A DNA stretch of 64,000 nucleotides. Source: Acanthosoma haemorrhoidale (lineage: Eukaryota > Arthropoda > Insecta > Hemiptera > Acanthosomatidae). A model generated the notes under the pieces. It did no database searches and was not told the origin of the DNA. It saw only the letters and a program-made list of their open reading frames with translations. Made by a program: the position numbers and the translations under genes. Numbering within the stretch: position 1 is the stretch's first letter; every line of letters begins with the position of its first letter. The stretch covers positions 147,575,405 to 147,639,404 of the forward strand of contig OV884012.1 of assembly GCA_930367205.1 (NCBI GenBank), in the 5' to 3' direction. This document shows positions 1 to 11,422 of this stretch, in pieces.

Positions 1-518
1 CCGCGGTCAAAGCATAGACTTTATACTGACGACATCTAATGGGGACTTTCGTCGTGCCAGCCGACCGTTGGTAGAAAACTGACAGTGGCTGCCATCTCTA
101 TCTAAATCCGGAGAGGAGGCAAGTAGAGGGGAGCATCTAAATCTTTAGTTGGGGTTCTACTCAGTGACCCAGTAGTACTTAGACAAACCATTCATTGAAT
201 TCAATTGCCAGGCAATTATGGAGTTTTTTATGACTCTGGCCTACCTCACTATGCCTCCGTAATTTATAAGAGAACTCATGACATTGTAAATACAAATCAA
301 TATTGATTTATGCTGAGGTTTATCAAGTGGATATTTCAGTTTAGAGTTCAATGTGCCTACAAATAATTTACCTCTTTTGTCAGGACTAGAAATGCTTCGA
401 AAAATCTGGAGTGTATGCGTCTCATCACACTTATCGGTGAAGAGAATTTCTCCCTTTATAGTCGGAATTTTTATCGGACATTATCTAATTATTAAAAATT
501 GAAGTTATGGAGAACATA
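1..518. other. No recognisable feature
   Basis: AT-rich sequence without a convincing open frame or a repeat shared with the rest of the window. Confidence 0.5.
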
Positions 519-867
519 GTAAGTTAGAGGAGTTTCTCGAATTTTCCTTCGTGGGAATTAATAATGGTGCAAAAGTGAAACAGAGTGCAACAGAACCTGT
601 CAACTAAGGCTTTCCATCAACTTCTCGATTCAAAACCAAGGCTGCATTTTTTTTTCTTATCTCTCTAGTTAGAAATTCAGGATGAGGGAAAAATATAGAA
701 TATTTAGGTTAATCGGATCCTTGTACTAGGAGTACCTGCTTGAAGGTGGTGTTAGAGGATTAAGGAGTGTGGGAAGCCTTGGTGGAGGCTTCATCAGGGT
801 GCACTTACTTTTTATACAGCAACAATTTGATTATTTCAATCAGATATAATTATTTTATTATTAAAAT
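519..867 (+). repeat. Local duplication, first copy (carries an insertion)
   Basis: From GTAAGTTAGAGGAGTTTC to the TTATTTTATTATT stretch this matches 1613-1832, apart from the 140-base insertion at 648-787 and about 30 extra bases in the second copy. Roughly 200 bases are shared. The match is broken at 867 by a J1 insertion and hints at resuming at 1217. Confidence 0.8.
648..787 (-). mobile_element. Poly-T-led short retroelement (family P) with 7 bp imperfect target duplication
   Basis: A 140-base insertion relative to the uninterrupted second copy of this locus (GCTGCATCAGGG at 1751-1762). It starts with T9 and is flanked by GCTGCAT (641-647) and GCTTCAT (788-794), a 7 bp duplication with one mismatch. 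The body resembles 23636-23830. Being defined by an empty site, its boundaries are good although its family is not recognised. Confidence 0.65.
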
Positions 868-1216
868 ATTATGATAAAATCACAATCTGCCTCATTGGGA
901 ATAATTGTAATAATTGTGATAAATGTTTTCATTCATACCATATTTACAACTTTCATTCCCTCCCTCGTTAATACAGTATTTACAAACAGCCCATAGACCT
1001 CCCAAATCCACACGGTTGTCACCTCCTTTGCATGCGGAAGAGGAAGCGGGGTCTTGGGAAGTCCCCCACGTTCCTCCGACAGCCGCGTCTCCGGATACGA
1101 GCCAGTGGAGGCTGCCGAAGAGCGTGAGAGCCTCAGAAGCTCAGGACATGATTGGAGAAACTGGCCATTGCCAGGACTCCCACTGTTACGCATTTATAGC
1201 AGGCCACTGCCGTTTC
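867..1216 (-). mobile_element. 5'-truncated J1 copy
   Basis: The sequence from ATTATGATAAAAT through the GC-rich block to GCCGTTTC matches the 3' UTR of J1 on the minus strand and ends at the last ORF2 codons. It lies in the first copy of a local duplication (519-867 and 1613-1832). The second copy lacks this insertion, so its position 1825 approximates the empty site: GAAATTAT follows the element at 1217 and occurs uninterrupted at 1825. Confidence 0.85.
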
Positions 1217-1612
1217 GAAATTATAGAGAAAATGAAAAAATTTATATTTACTTAAACTCAATCAACATACGCCTAAAAACTGGATAACAAAGATTTTTTT
1301 AGCATTCATCAGTTACTTATTAAAGCGAGAGAGAGAGTCTTAATTTACCTAAGGGAATAATAAAAATTTCCTGTGTTGATTTTTTGTAAAAGCCATTTTT
1401 TTCAAACAGAAACTGGGCGTATTATATAGGGGACGGGAGAAAGCGGAGACAGTGATTTAATATTCCAAAATAGATGTCGCTCCATCTTAGCCGAATTAGT
1501 TACTTATGAGTAAAAGTCAGAGCGTTTGGCATTTATGTTGCATGAAGTCCAATAGAATACCAACCGTTTTTAGTCACCAAAATAATAAACAATTTCTTTC
1601 ACTTTATGTTCT

Positions 1613-1832
1613 GTAAGTTAGAGGAGTTTCTCGAATTTTCCTTCGTGGGAAGTAATAATGGTGCAAAATCTAATTTAAAAATTGAAAACTTTTGAATTAA
1701 CAGTAACGGTCAACTAAGGCATTTCAACAACTTCTCGATTTAAAACCAAGGCTGCATCAGGGCTTACTTTTTATACAGCAACAATTTAATTATTTCAATC
1801 ACGTATAATTATTTTATTAATATTGAAATTAT
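1613..1832 (+). repeat. Local duplication, second copy (uninterrupted)
   Basis: The partner of 519-867. It lacks both the poly-T element and the J1 copy, so it acts as the pre-insertion reference for both. About 30 bases (AATCTAATTTAAAAATTG..) in place of GTGAAACAGAGTGC distinguish it. Confidence 0.8.
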
Positions 1833-3289
1833 GTTATAATATGTTATTTAAGGCTATTTTCGTTTGTTTTAAATTATTGGTTAAAAACAATAAAATAAAT
1901 ATCTTCTAGATTTTGTGCTCTAATTTAAGTTTATTTTTTGGGAACACTTTTGTTTACTCATCATTATATTGTGTCCTCAACTATCGGGAAAAAATCAGAA
2001 TCAAAGGGATAAGTGAATGAAGAAGTTTTTTAAATTGAAGGAGGTAGTTTTGGCCTGTTATTAAAACTCTCTAGCTTTATTAAGCTAGCTAGAAACTGGT
2101 GTAATGAAGGAGGCATGTGATTAACAAAAAAAAAGTAGCACAATGACAACTTCACGGCTAAATATCTCAACAAACACTAACTGTTGTTACATACCCCCTG
2201 CAATTATTATTGTGACTTAAGATATCTTAAAAGTTAGTGAATCGGAAACGACTTTTTTTATGTTAATTTCTTTATTTGCATTTAAATATTTTAACTATTA
2301 TTATTATTTATTATAAGTGTTTAAAAAACGTATAATGACCATAAATTCAAAAAATCCAATAAAAAATCGTTGTTATTTCAAAGTGTTGTAGACTACATCT
2401 TTAAAAAATCAAATCATTTTTATAACAGTTATGTAGAACATCATTATTCATTTATAAAAAACAAAGGAAATGGAATGTGAAAATTTTGAGTAAAAAAAGT
2501 GGAATTTTTGTATTTTCTCCAAAATTTGTATTGACGGAGTTGAAAACGAATATGAGCTTTGTTTCTTTTTTAGTTACATAGTTTAGTTACATTTTTAGTT
2601 ACATAGAAAATAGTTTTACCTACTTTAATTACTAGTGTGATTTATTCATAAATTATTTTAATATGTGATGTTCATACTATGAAGAGCTACTTGTCAAATA
2701 ATGTTTTTCGGAAAAGCAGATATCGACATTCATAATACTAAAATGTATTATAACATAATAAAAATCATGGGTTGTTTGCGCGTATTTTCTTTTACTCCAT
2801 AACACTATTATATTATTTTTGGTTGTGAACCCTTCTATGTCACCATTTCTATTTCAATCAATTATTTACTTCTTAAAATAATTGTTGGCTACTAAGCTCA
2901 GGAACTTGCCTAAAACATAAAACTGAAATTAAATTATCATTATTTATCATGTAGAAATGTAGACCATCTTCCTGTGAGGTTCAATAATATCAGAATTACC
3001 AAATAACCTACAAAAACATTTTTGGTTGTTGTGACCTAGATAGCTAGCTGCCCTGGAACGGCCTTAAAGGTAATCTTCCGCTCCACATGAGTGGCGTCAT
3101 TAAGTCATTATGGATGCCTTGAGCACATTTCTATCAATAACAGTTCTGCTGAAGGGAACGTGGCTGACACAACATTATATGCAGATTTCTCTCAATGAGT
3201 AATAATAACTGCAATTATTCACTCTCAAAGACTTGATGAACTTTGGACGGTGATGTGTCCCTGCACCTGGAGATGTCGACCTGTCAGGC
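1833..3289. other. No gene; AT-rich intergenic sequence
   Basis: Homopolymer-rich, stop-dense in all frames. Holds a minor TTTAGTTACAT repeat (about three units near 2570-2605). A less AT-rich patch at 3040-3180 is not recognised. Confidence 0.5.
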
Positions 3290-3600
3290 GAAACGGAAGA
3301 TATTTTTTGCTGTGGTACAATACATTTCACTCAAACGTTTATCGGAATCCTGCGATATTCAGTTTAGTATTTACAAGCCAATGCTCCCTTCTGCATCAAC
3401 AACTGCCCTCTTCTCATTGATCTGAACATCCTATTCATCCATGACCTAACCATCTCCCACTATAAGAACTTCCATTCCCACTTCCCTGGGCACCCCTATG
3501 CTAATGCACTATACTCCCCATCTCATCCCCAGAAACCTAGAGCGACGCAAAAGGCGGTGAAGGCCTCGCGACCTACTCCAAACTAACCATAGAGAGCTCC
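3290..3600 (+). pseudogene. Decayed C-terminus of a non-LTR retrotransposon ORF2 (family J3)
   Basis: The plus-strand frame reads QYISLKRLSESCDIQFSIYKPML, fitting the 'K..IYK..L.P' block at the end of Jockey-type ORF2. A second frame downstream (from about 3424) reads FIHDLTISHYKNFHSHFPG, then HPYANAL, the analogue of the 'DLNIP...FH..L..HPNPL' motif. Frames differ, so it is frameshifted. The second part matches the minus-strand fragment at 17262-17600 (HDLATSHFEIFHSH..PYANAL), which defines a separate family from J1. Confidence 0.65.
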
Positions 3601-3854
3601 ATAGAGTAGCGATTAATAAAGTGACAAGTCAAGTGGTTTTGTATAATGAGCCTTTTTCCCTAAAAAAATAACAAGACGTTAACTTTTAAGCAATCGTTAT
3701 AATACTATTTATTGATCGCTTGTAAACATTTAAATAAAAATATATAAAAAAGTAAAAACCAAGAGGTACAGTGAAAGGTTGATGTTGGTCTGAACCAGTA
3801 CTTGATTTTTATTGCTACATTTGAAAAAAACATTTTTTGAATATTTTTTTGATT

Positions 3855-4458
3855 AACAGCTTTATTATGATAAAATTACAATCTGCCTTATTGGGGAATA
3901 AATAATTGTTCATTCATACCTTATTTACAATTTTTCATTCACTCGCTCATTCATGCACTATTCACAAACAGCCCAGAGACCTCCCAAATCCACAGATTGT
4001 CACCTCCCTTGCGTGCGAGAGAGGAAGCGGAGTCTTGGCAAGTCCCACACGCTCCTCCGTCAGCCGCGTTGCCGGATACGAGCCAGTGGAGGCTGACCAA
4101 GAGCGCGAGAGCCACATACGCTCAGGACATGGTTGAATAAACTAGCCATTGCCAGGAATCCTACTGTAACGCATTTATAGCAGGTCACGAGGTCACTGAC
4201 GTTTGAGTCTCCGAGGAGGATTATAGGGATGAGTGGTGCAGTGCAATGACTGTGCTAGGGGATTAGGGTGGTTGGATAGGTTACTATGGAATTTCATGAA
4301 CTTGGAAGGGATGAGTTCAAGAATGTAATGAAGGGTTTTGTTTCTGACGTCATAAGAGGCATTTACTGTTGTTTTCAGGACTTTTGATAGAAAGGATTGG
4401 ATACGTTAATGTTCGTCTTTTTTGCTGTCCCCCATAGCTCTATTCCGCATGTCCTGAT
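3855..4458 (-). mobile_element. 5'-truncated J1 copy
   Basis: Starts with the J1 3' end CTTTATTATGATAAAATTAC, runs through the whole 3' UTR and into the C-terminal ORF2 block, ending at the rc of the 'TYGIELWGTAKK' region (GCTGTCCCCCATAGCTCTATTCCG). Lacks about 60 bases between the 'AAGAATG' and 'TAATGAAGGG' positions relative to other copies. No clean target-site duplication could be fixed because both flanks are T-rich. Confidence 0.85.
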
Positions 4459-5161
4459 TTTTTAATATTATAATTGGAAAAAGAATATATATATATGGTA
4501 ACCATTAATAATCAATCATTTGAGAACCCAGTATTGATTTTTATTTCATCTGGAGCTACGTCTTTTTCCAGTTTTACGTTGGTTTTTCTGTAGTGTTGGT
4601 GAGACGTTTTAGATACAGAAAAAAAAAACCAGGGCAAATAGTGTTCGTGTGATTTCAAATACGAAAGTGAGCAATTTGAAGCTGTTCGTTATGCAGCTTG
4701 AAACACGAACTCCAGCCTGTTAATAGTAGTGATAATTTCAAACATGTCCAAATAACCCGGAGCTAAATACCACCGAAACCGGTGAAATGCCCTAAGAGGA
4801 GAGGCTGAGAATGCAATAATTCAGGAAAGGCCACATATGATAAATTAATAGGTAAAATAAGAAATTCATATGTTAAATAACAAACTCAAATACACACGAA
4901 CCGACTTGGACTTCGAACGACGCACGATAAGACCTGTTTGAGACATTTGAAAGGTCTTTGGCTCACTCACATCTTGGGTGAAGTTAATACTATTTCTGCG
5001 GTTACCAATGGCACTGCTTAGCTTACTGCTACAGTGGAATATTTTCAAAGTTTTCAATCAAGAACAACAAGCACTCCTTGCATTTGCCGTAATAGTTTCA
5101 AGAATGGTTAAATAATCCTAAATGCTTGATTATGGGCTGTTTATTTCTTATATTATTATTA
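4459..5161. other. No recognisable feature
   Basis: Spacer between two minus-strand J1 copies. A 63-codon frame at 4866-5057 (minus) has no recognisable content. Confidence 0.5.
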
Positions 5162-5525
5162 AACAACCTCATTATGATAAAATTTACAATCTTCTATATT
5201 GGGCAATAATTAATTGTGATAAATGATCTCATTCATACCATATTTACAATTTTTTATTCACTCGCTCATTCATACAGTATTTACAAGCAGCCCAGAGACC
5301 TCCCAAATCCACATGGTTGTTAACTATCTCGCATGAGAATGAGAAAGCGGAATCTTGGGAAGTCCCCCACGTCCCTCCGTCAGCCGCGACACCGGATACG
5401 AGCCAGCGGAGGCTGACCAAGAGCGCGAGAGTCACATACGCTCAGGACATGAGTGGAGAAACTGGCCATTGCCAGGACTACCACTGTTACGCATTTATAC
5501 CAAGCCCGGGGCCACTGCCGTTATA
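5162..5525 (-). mobile_element. 5'-truncated J1 copy, 3' UTR only
   Basis: Matches J1 from the CATTATGATAAAATTTAC end to GCCACTGCCGTT. Contains the GTCAGCC...GGCTGAC inverted pair typical of the J1 3' UTR. A small insertion (ACCAAGCCCGGG) replaces AGCAGGTCACGA near the truncation. Flanks are AT-rich and only a vague TTATA-type duplication is visible. Confidence 0.83.
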
Positions 5526-6023
5526 ATATAATTATGAAAAGTTTTTATTTCAATTTACCAGCTTTATGTTAAATTTCATGTAATGTGTAATTATGAATTA
5601 TTAATAAATAAATATTGTTCCACTTATATTTATGAAGAATAATTTATACACTTTGTGCTAATAAGAAAACCGTTTTAAAATTTTTTGAGTCTTAAAGCTG
5701 GTCTTCGACAGCCTCACGTGCCTGAGTAGGCTATCACATAAAATTTACTGACCTGATTTCGTTTACACCTGCATTAAAATATTTATCCTTTGAAATCCTG
5801 GCTAATTTATATGTGCTCATATATAACCAATCTTTACAATTTACTTAATATTTCACAATAGCCTTCATTCACACTTAACCTGTATTAATTAGTGTAATAG
5901 AATATTTTTAATTTTTAATCAATATATTGGTTTTATTTCATGATAACTTTTAGGAGACTACAGCTATTTCCGTCCCTTGTGCAAAAGCAGCCAAATATCG
6001 TAAACAGCAGGATCATTAGAATA
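5526..6023. other. No recognisable feature
   Basis: AT-rich spacer between a J1 copy and the solo LTR. Confidence 0.5.
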
Positions 6024-6028
6024 GTAGA

Positions 6029-6593
6029 TGTTGGGTCGTCACGAGGGGGGGTGCCGGTTTACCCTAGCCCCTGGTAACAATTGAGAGTTTGCTTGAGTTT
6101 ATAACCTGGATAATCGTTTCATGACGGCGTTACTATCTGGCTCCATTTTTGATAAGTATGTGCCCCGACAATGCACTATGTTCAAGAGAAGAGGTACAGA
6201 GGTTTTTTATAAAGAATTAGTCAAGTTTTCAGAGTTCGAGCGGAAGCAACGCGTCAACGAGAAGAGGTCACGAGAGACTGATTTACAGGGCTAGGAGCCC
6301 GCCTTAAGTACCCTACCCACCTTGTCTACTGGGAGGGCTGGCAAGGGCTGCTTAGGGCTGCGGTCGTTTCCCTCATGTGGTGAGGTACCTGCGACTGACA
6401 GCTGGTGACCGATCTCGTGTGACTACTTGGCCCCCGCCTTTTTTATTGCTTACCACATTTACAATGATTTATATTTGTTCATGTTATTTACATTTGTCTA
6501 TAATACATTTAATTCATGTTATTTACGTTTGCTTACAATATATATACAATAGAGTATAGGGTGATTTATCTTATGTAGTTAGCGGTCGCTACA
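6029..6593 (-). mobile_element. Solo LTR (family L) with 5 bp target-site duplication
   Basis: 565 bases beginning TGTTGGGTCGTC and ending GGTCGCTACA, so bounded by TG...CA. Flanked by GTAGA at 6024-6028 and 6594-6598. Two more copies exist in this window in the opposite orientation. Strand is inferred from promoter-like signals in family L: in the minus-strand reading TACTTAAGG (rc of 6302-6310) precedes a TCAGTC initiator (rc of 6276-6281) by about 30 bases. No internal region, PBS or second LTR is adjacent, so it is a product of LTR-LTR recombination. Confidence 0.88.
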
Positions 6594-6598
6594 GTAGA

Positions 6599-8009
6599 AA
6601 ACTAATTTCATCTTGGCTAGGTAGGAAAAATATTTTACAGAAACATAATTCTTGATTAGTGGCTGAGTGTCATAGATTTAGAGAAAAGTTGAAATGTATC
6701 ACGCTGCAGAAACTTTAAAAACGGTTTTCCAGATATGGGAATTTAAAGAGAAATAAAAAAACAAACAATCGTTACAGAATCGTTAATGAAATAAAATATA
6801 AATTAATTTGAATAAAAATTAACGTCCTTTGTTAAATACTGTCATCGGCGTCCAAAATGCCCTTTTCCAGGACTATTATTATCTATTATTTATTTATTAA
6901 TATATTAAACAGGGTGGTTTTTTTTTTTTACTTTCCAAGTCTACAGCCGCGATCTCAATAATTTAATTACTCTTATATTTAACTGTTATAAAAGCCATCT
7001 TCTGCGATAACGAGTTACCGATCTATATCTTCAAAATCAGAGAATATAGAGAGCAGAAAAGAGTTTTTTCTAAATTAGGAAACTGTTTTTTTTTTCTGAA
7101 ACGATTTTTTCGTAGGGGGTTAACTAATTCTAAACAATAATACTCTACAATTTACAATGATGTTTTAGACCAGAAAATATGTGTTTTAATTAATCTTGAA
7201 AAATAACGAAATAAGTAATAACAATTGCGTATTACGTTAGCCATTTGATTTTATTTCTATGATTGCAGAAGATTATGAGAAAAACTAAATTTTCTGTAGA
7301 AAACAGTTTTTTTGAAATCACAAAATCTGTTGGAGCGAAGCCACTGAGCAGCAGCTAGTCCATTATAAATATTTTGATGTACAGATATACACTCTGCTTA
7401 GAACAATATTTATTGTATCAAAAAACATTATTAAGCAATATTAATAAGCCCTCAGGATATGCATAAAGGAAAAGTTATAATTGAGGAATTATTATACTGA
7501 ATATCATATTCCCCGTTACCTTTAAGTGCTTGGGATAGCATATACAATGTAATGGATTGTCGATTATATACAGGTCACTTTGGAAAAGTTTCACTCGTCT
7601 GATTTTCCCGTTAGGTACGTTGTGAGTTTTGAATCAATTATTTCCCAGAGCTTTCTCTATCATAATAAGGGGCAACTCTAGACCCATTTAGGTACTCAAA
7701 TTATTTTATATTATTGTTAAGTAACAAATGATTACTAGAACATATTATGAACATTTACGTGTTGCTGCATGACTACCTTTCGTTTCACAGATCACGCTCT
7801 GGTCTACATACCCGACCCAACGGTTTCTCGCACTCGTTCCCACAACTGTTCGCTGGCAGAATATAAAAATAAATTAAAATGTAGTACATCAAATGAATAG
7901 AAACGGGAAGTAGTCAGTACGATTGACTGTTATCTGTGGAATTTACTTCGGTCATATTAAAAACTGTCATATCAATGAATCAACACAGATGGAATGCAAT
8001 AGCAGTATT
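6599..8009. other. No recognisable feature
   Basis: AT-rich sequence between the solo LTR and a plus-strand J1 copy. A T10 tract near 6920 is followed by TCCAAGTCTACAGCCGCG, which might be an element end, but no second copy was seen. Confidence 0.45.
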
Positions 8010-8690
8010 GATAAAACGCTTTGGACAACTGTACAGGCTACTTTCAAGGACATCCCATCTATAATAGAAAATATATTACTAATCCACAAAGTTATACTTA
8101 AGCCAATGTGGACATACAGAATAAGAGCTATGGGAGGAGGGACAGCAAAAAAGTTGAAAATCAAGCGCATCCAATCCTTTCAATCAAAAGTCCTGAGAAC
8201 AATAGTTAATGCCACTTATTACATCAGCAACAAAACCCTTCATAACGATCTTAATATACCCTACAATCTTGAAATCATCCCTTCCTTCATAAAATTCCAT
8301 AGTAACCTATTCAACCACCCTAATCCCGTAGCACACTACACTGCACTACTCATCCTTATAACCCTCCTCGGAGACTGAAACGGCAGTGGCCTCGTGACCT
8401 GCTATAAATGCGTAACAGTGGGAGTCCTGGCAATGGCCAGTTTCTCCAATCATGTCCTGAGCGTCTGTGGCTCTCGCGCTCTTGGTCAGCCTCCGCTGGG
8501 TCGTATCTGGTGACGCAGCAGACGGAGGAGCGATCAAAGATATGGATTTGGGAGGTTTCTGGGCTGTTTGAAATACTGTGAATGAATGAGCGATTGAAAG
8601 TTGTAAATATGGTTAGAATGAGAACATTTATCACCATTACTTATTTCCCAATAAGGCAGATTATGATTTTATCACAATGAAGAAGTTTCT
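8010..8690 (+). mobile_element. 5'-truncated J1 copy with C-terminal ORF2
   Basis: Plus-strand copy. An open frame (7923-8378) carries the ORF2 C-terminus: an IHKVILKPMWTY block, then GTAKK, then QSFQSKVLRTIVNA and the HNDLNIP motif. Upstream bases from about 8010 (GCTTTGGAC..CTGTACAG) still match J1. The 3' UTR follows, reaching ATTTTATCACAATGAAG near 8690, where the usual AATAAAG is changed to AATGAAG. A small frameshift near 8325 moves the final residues out of the J1 frame. Confidence 0.87.
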
Positions 8691-11212
8691 TTCTTGGTTT
8701 TCATAAAGCGAAAAATCTTACACACATCTACTGATCATTCGACGTGGCCTTACTAATAGTTTTTCTCAGATAAGGATGGAGGGCCGTCTCCACTCCAATC
8801 AACGTCTCCAGGGTGTTTGGTTATGTTTTTTCACTCGTGCTCTGTTGGATTAAAATTAATCAAGTATTGTATCATATAATACAAAAGGCATATATGTCAA
8901 GTCATACCATATATATGAAAATTCAACAAAACAAAAATAAAAAAAACATACCCAATATTAGAGGATAACGAACAATTTTTAAAAACGCAACTCCATTCAT
9001 GGTGAAATATGCTAAAAGTGATTTGGTTTAGCTTTGGCTGGAAACCGGTAAAGAGGTATTTCTCATTAAATAAAACAGATTTGACTACCCCCCATCAAAT
9101 ATGTCATCTTCAAAGTACCTGAGCTCAAGAATACTTGTACCTTCAGCTTTGCTGCTCAAAATGCTCATAAGTGGAGTAAGAATGATCGTGTGCTGATAAT
9201 TTTTCACCAATATAATTTACTTGAAAAAAGAATCGTCACATTAATTGAGAAATCCCCTGGATCTATGTTTGTACTCCTTTTTTTGGCCATTTTGAGTTGT
9301 GAGGCAGACTACAAATGTATTCCTGTCAAAACTTCATTCTTTTAATTTGAGGTAAGGTATTTAAACATTTTTTGGAATCTAGTAGAGTTAAATTCAATAT
9401 TTACATTTATAAATACAAATTTGAAAATAAAATACGAAAATATCTATTGGAGGAGATTAATCATAAAAAGAAAAGAATTGAAAAAATAAATCGCTTCTTG
9501 ACTTTCCTCCAAGGAGGGGGCGATGCCGACCGGAGCACTTCGCTATATTCATAAGACACCATCTCACAATTAATTAGACGAGGACTATTCCCAAAACAAT
9601 AGCATGTTTTATATTAAATGTACGTGCTATATACAATTCAAGATGTTCTTTCAAAGGACAGAAGATTCTGAAGCCGGAGCGGAAGACCTGGTTGTGGTAT
9701 CGACTCTTCCATTGATGTGGCTGAGTCGAATGGGGGCAATACTCAGCGAGGTCTGCGAGGTTTTTGTTTCACGAGTTTGCGCAAACGTACCTTGAACACT
9801 GCATTTTTCTATCACTTATCAACAAATAAGGTGGACTCTTATATTCATTTTTTTTTCTTATTTATTTTTATTATTTATTATTTCAATAAACATAGGTTAT
9901 GAAAATTAGAGAGAATAATTAAACATGACCGATCAGAAGCCTCGGTATCAACAATACATAATTATTGTTTATTCCTCAGTCAGCGCTGGTAAAGGCTGCC
10001 CTTGGCAATCTCTCTAACTGTATATTGCATTAAACGATCACTAATAACACTTAAATTTGGCAGTCATGTCATGGTAATGGGAACCGCTAGGCACCTTTCT
10101 GAAGATATTGCGTCTTAAAACAGCAGTAGGCAGTAATTAGTGTGGCTGCGACGTAAACCGAATACAACCGTAAGCTAGCACCTCCCCGACTCAAACTGAT
10201 GAAATACAGATCACAAGTCGATGAGTGGATGTGCATCCATCTCATGCCTAAGATATGGAATAGATGGTTTCGAAATTAGAGAGAGTCTTGTATTTAGTAA
10301 AATTACAGCTCAATATTTCAAAACCGAGGTTAAAAAAAGTGCAAATGACCGTGAAGATAAACTAAATAAAGCTAATACAGCAAATATTAAATTCATAAAA
10401 TATTTTCAAATACCTACAAGTCCTTGCTCCATATTTGCCGGATATTTTTCTATGACCTTACTTAGATGAAAGTTTTTTCAGGCATGAACATGGATCTTTG
10501 ACTACAGTCTCCTTCAAAATTGTCCGTTTGACTAGCCGTTTGCCTTTCGTAAAAATAAGTTAATTTTTTGCGTCATTGTGAAAATCTATGCAGTCTAAAT
10601 ACGTAGATGAGTAATTAAATTTAAAAGAAGATGTAATGCAACTAAAATACCTGGTACAAATACGGGAAACTTAAATTGTTCGATTATGGGAAATACCAGT
10701 TTTTTTAGAAAAGCCAGTTTTGAAATTTAATTTGATGCTACTGCTGAATCCTAAATCAAGGACCTGTACCGGACCACAAGGTGCTTTATTCTGTTCATTA
10801 TCTGTTTATTGGTTTTTAATCGCATATCCGGAAATTTAAGTAAGTATTTGTTGTACTCACTTCTTCACCACGAATAAATAGAAGTTACCCTCTTCTCGGA
10901 CCAGAAAACACCCTCTTTCTTATCTTTGCTAGATTTGGTCCGGTGTTGTCAGATCTTCCTTGGTGGATTTTATGGCTTTGTATCGCTAAAACTAGCACAT
11001 CCTTGGAAGAGATCTCTTCTTCCATGTGGACAACGATCTGTGGGGCCCTACACAATGTACCTAGTAGCGTATCCCCCCCCCCAGCGGTCCAGTCTGCCTC
11101 TTTCCGGTTCGCACTTGCCTTTGGGATCCGAACGGTTTTCGCCTACTCTTGGATACCGAGTGTGATTTTGCGGTTATTCCAAGACCACGTATACTACCTA
11201 TAATACCTAGCC
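8691..11212. other. No gene recognised
   Basis: AT-rich to 10860. The stretch 10860-11210 is more even in composition and has overlapping 79- and 86-codon frames on the plus strand (from 10926 and 10943) without recognisable motifs. It may be the upstream part of the LTR relative at 11213-11422. Confidence 0.4.
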
Positions 11213-11422
11213 AGTACCTCTTCTCCTGAAAATAGTGCACTGTTGGGGCACACCTTCTAAGATTTTATAGAGTCAGATCAATAAACAAATTCCAATTAAG
11301 CTGCTCAGTGACTAGGCCGCAAGCAATATTCAAAGACCACAGGTTCTTTCTCGTTACTCTTTCTGACGCCCGCCGGGCAGTGGCTGGGTCGACGAGACCT
11401 CCCTCGGTGGGCGCTTCCGACA
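11213..11422 (+). mobile_element. Short relative of the family L LTR
   Basis: AGTACCTCTTCTCCTGAAAATAGTGCACTGTTGGGGCACACC (11213-11257) closely follows the family L sequence near 30885-30925. The end GACCTCCCTCGGTGGGCGCTTCCGACA (to 11422) resembles the LTR end CACC(C)CCCTAGTGACGACCCGACA. The 150 bases between are not similar, so this is either a divergent LTR family or an old rearranged copy. No duplication of flanks was found. Confidence 0.5.

Noticed and set aside
923..1255. 110-codon frame and overlapping frames on both strands; similar ones at 5317, 8356, 14619, 35501, 54747, 56439 and 60932
   Set aside because: All lie in the GC-rich J1 3' UTR or run antisense to it; their similarity to each other reflects the repeat, not a gene family.
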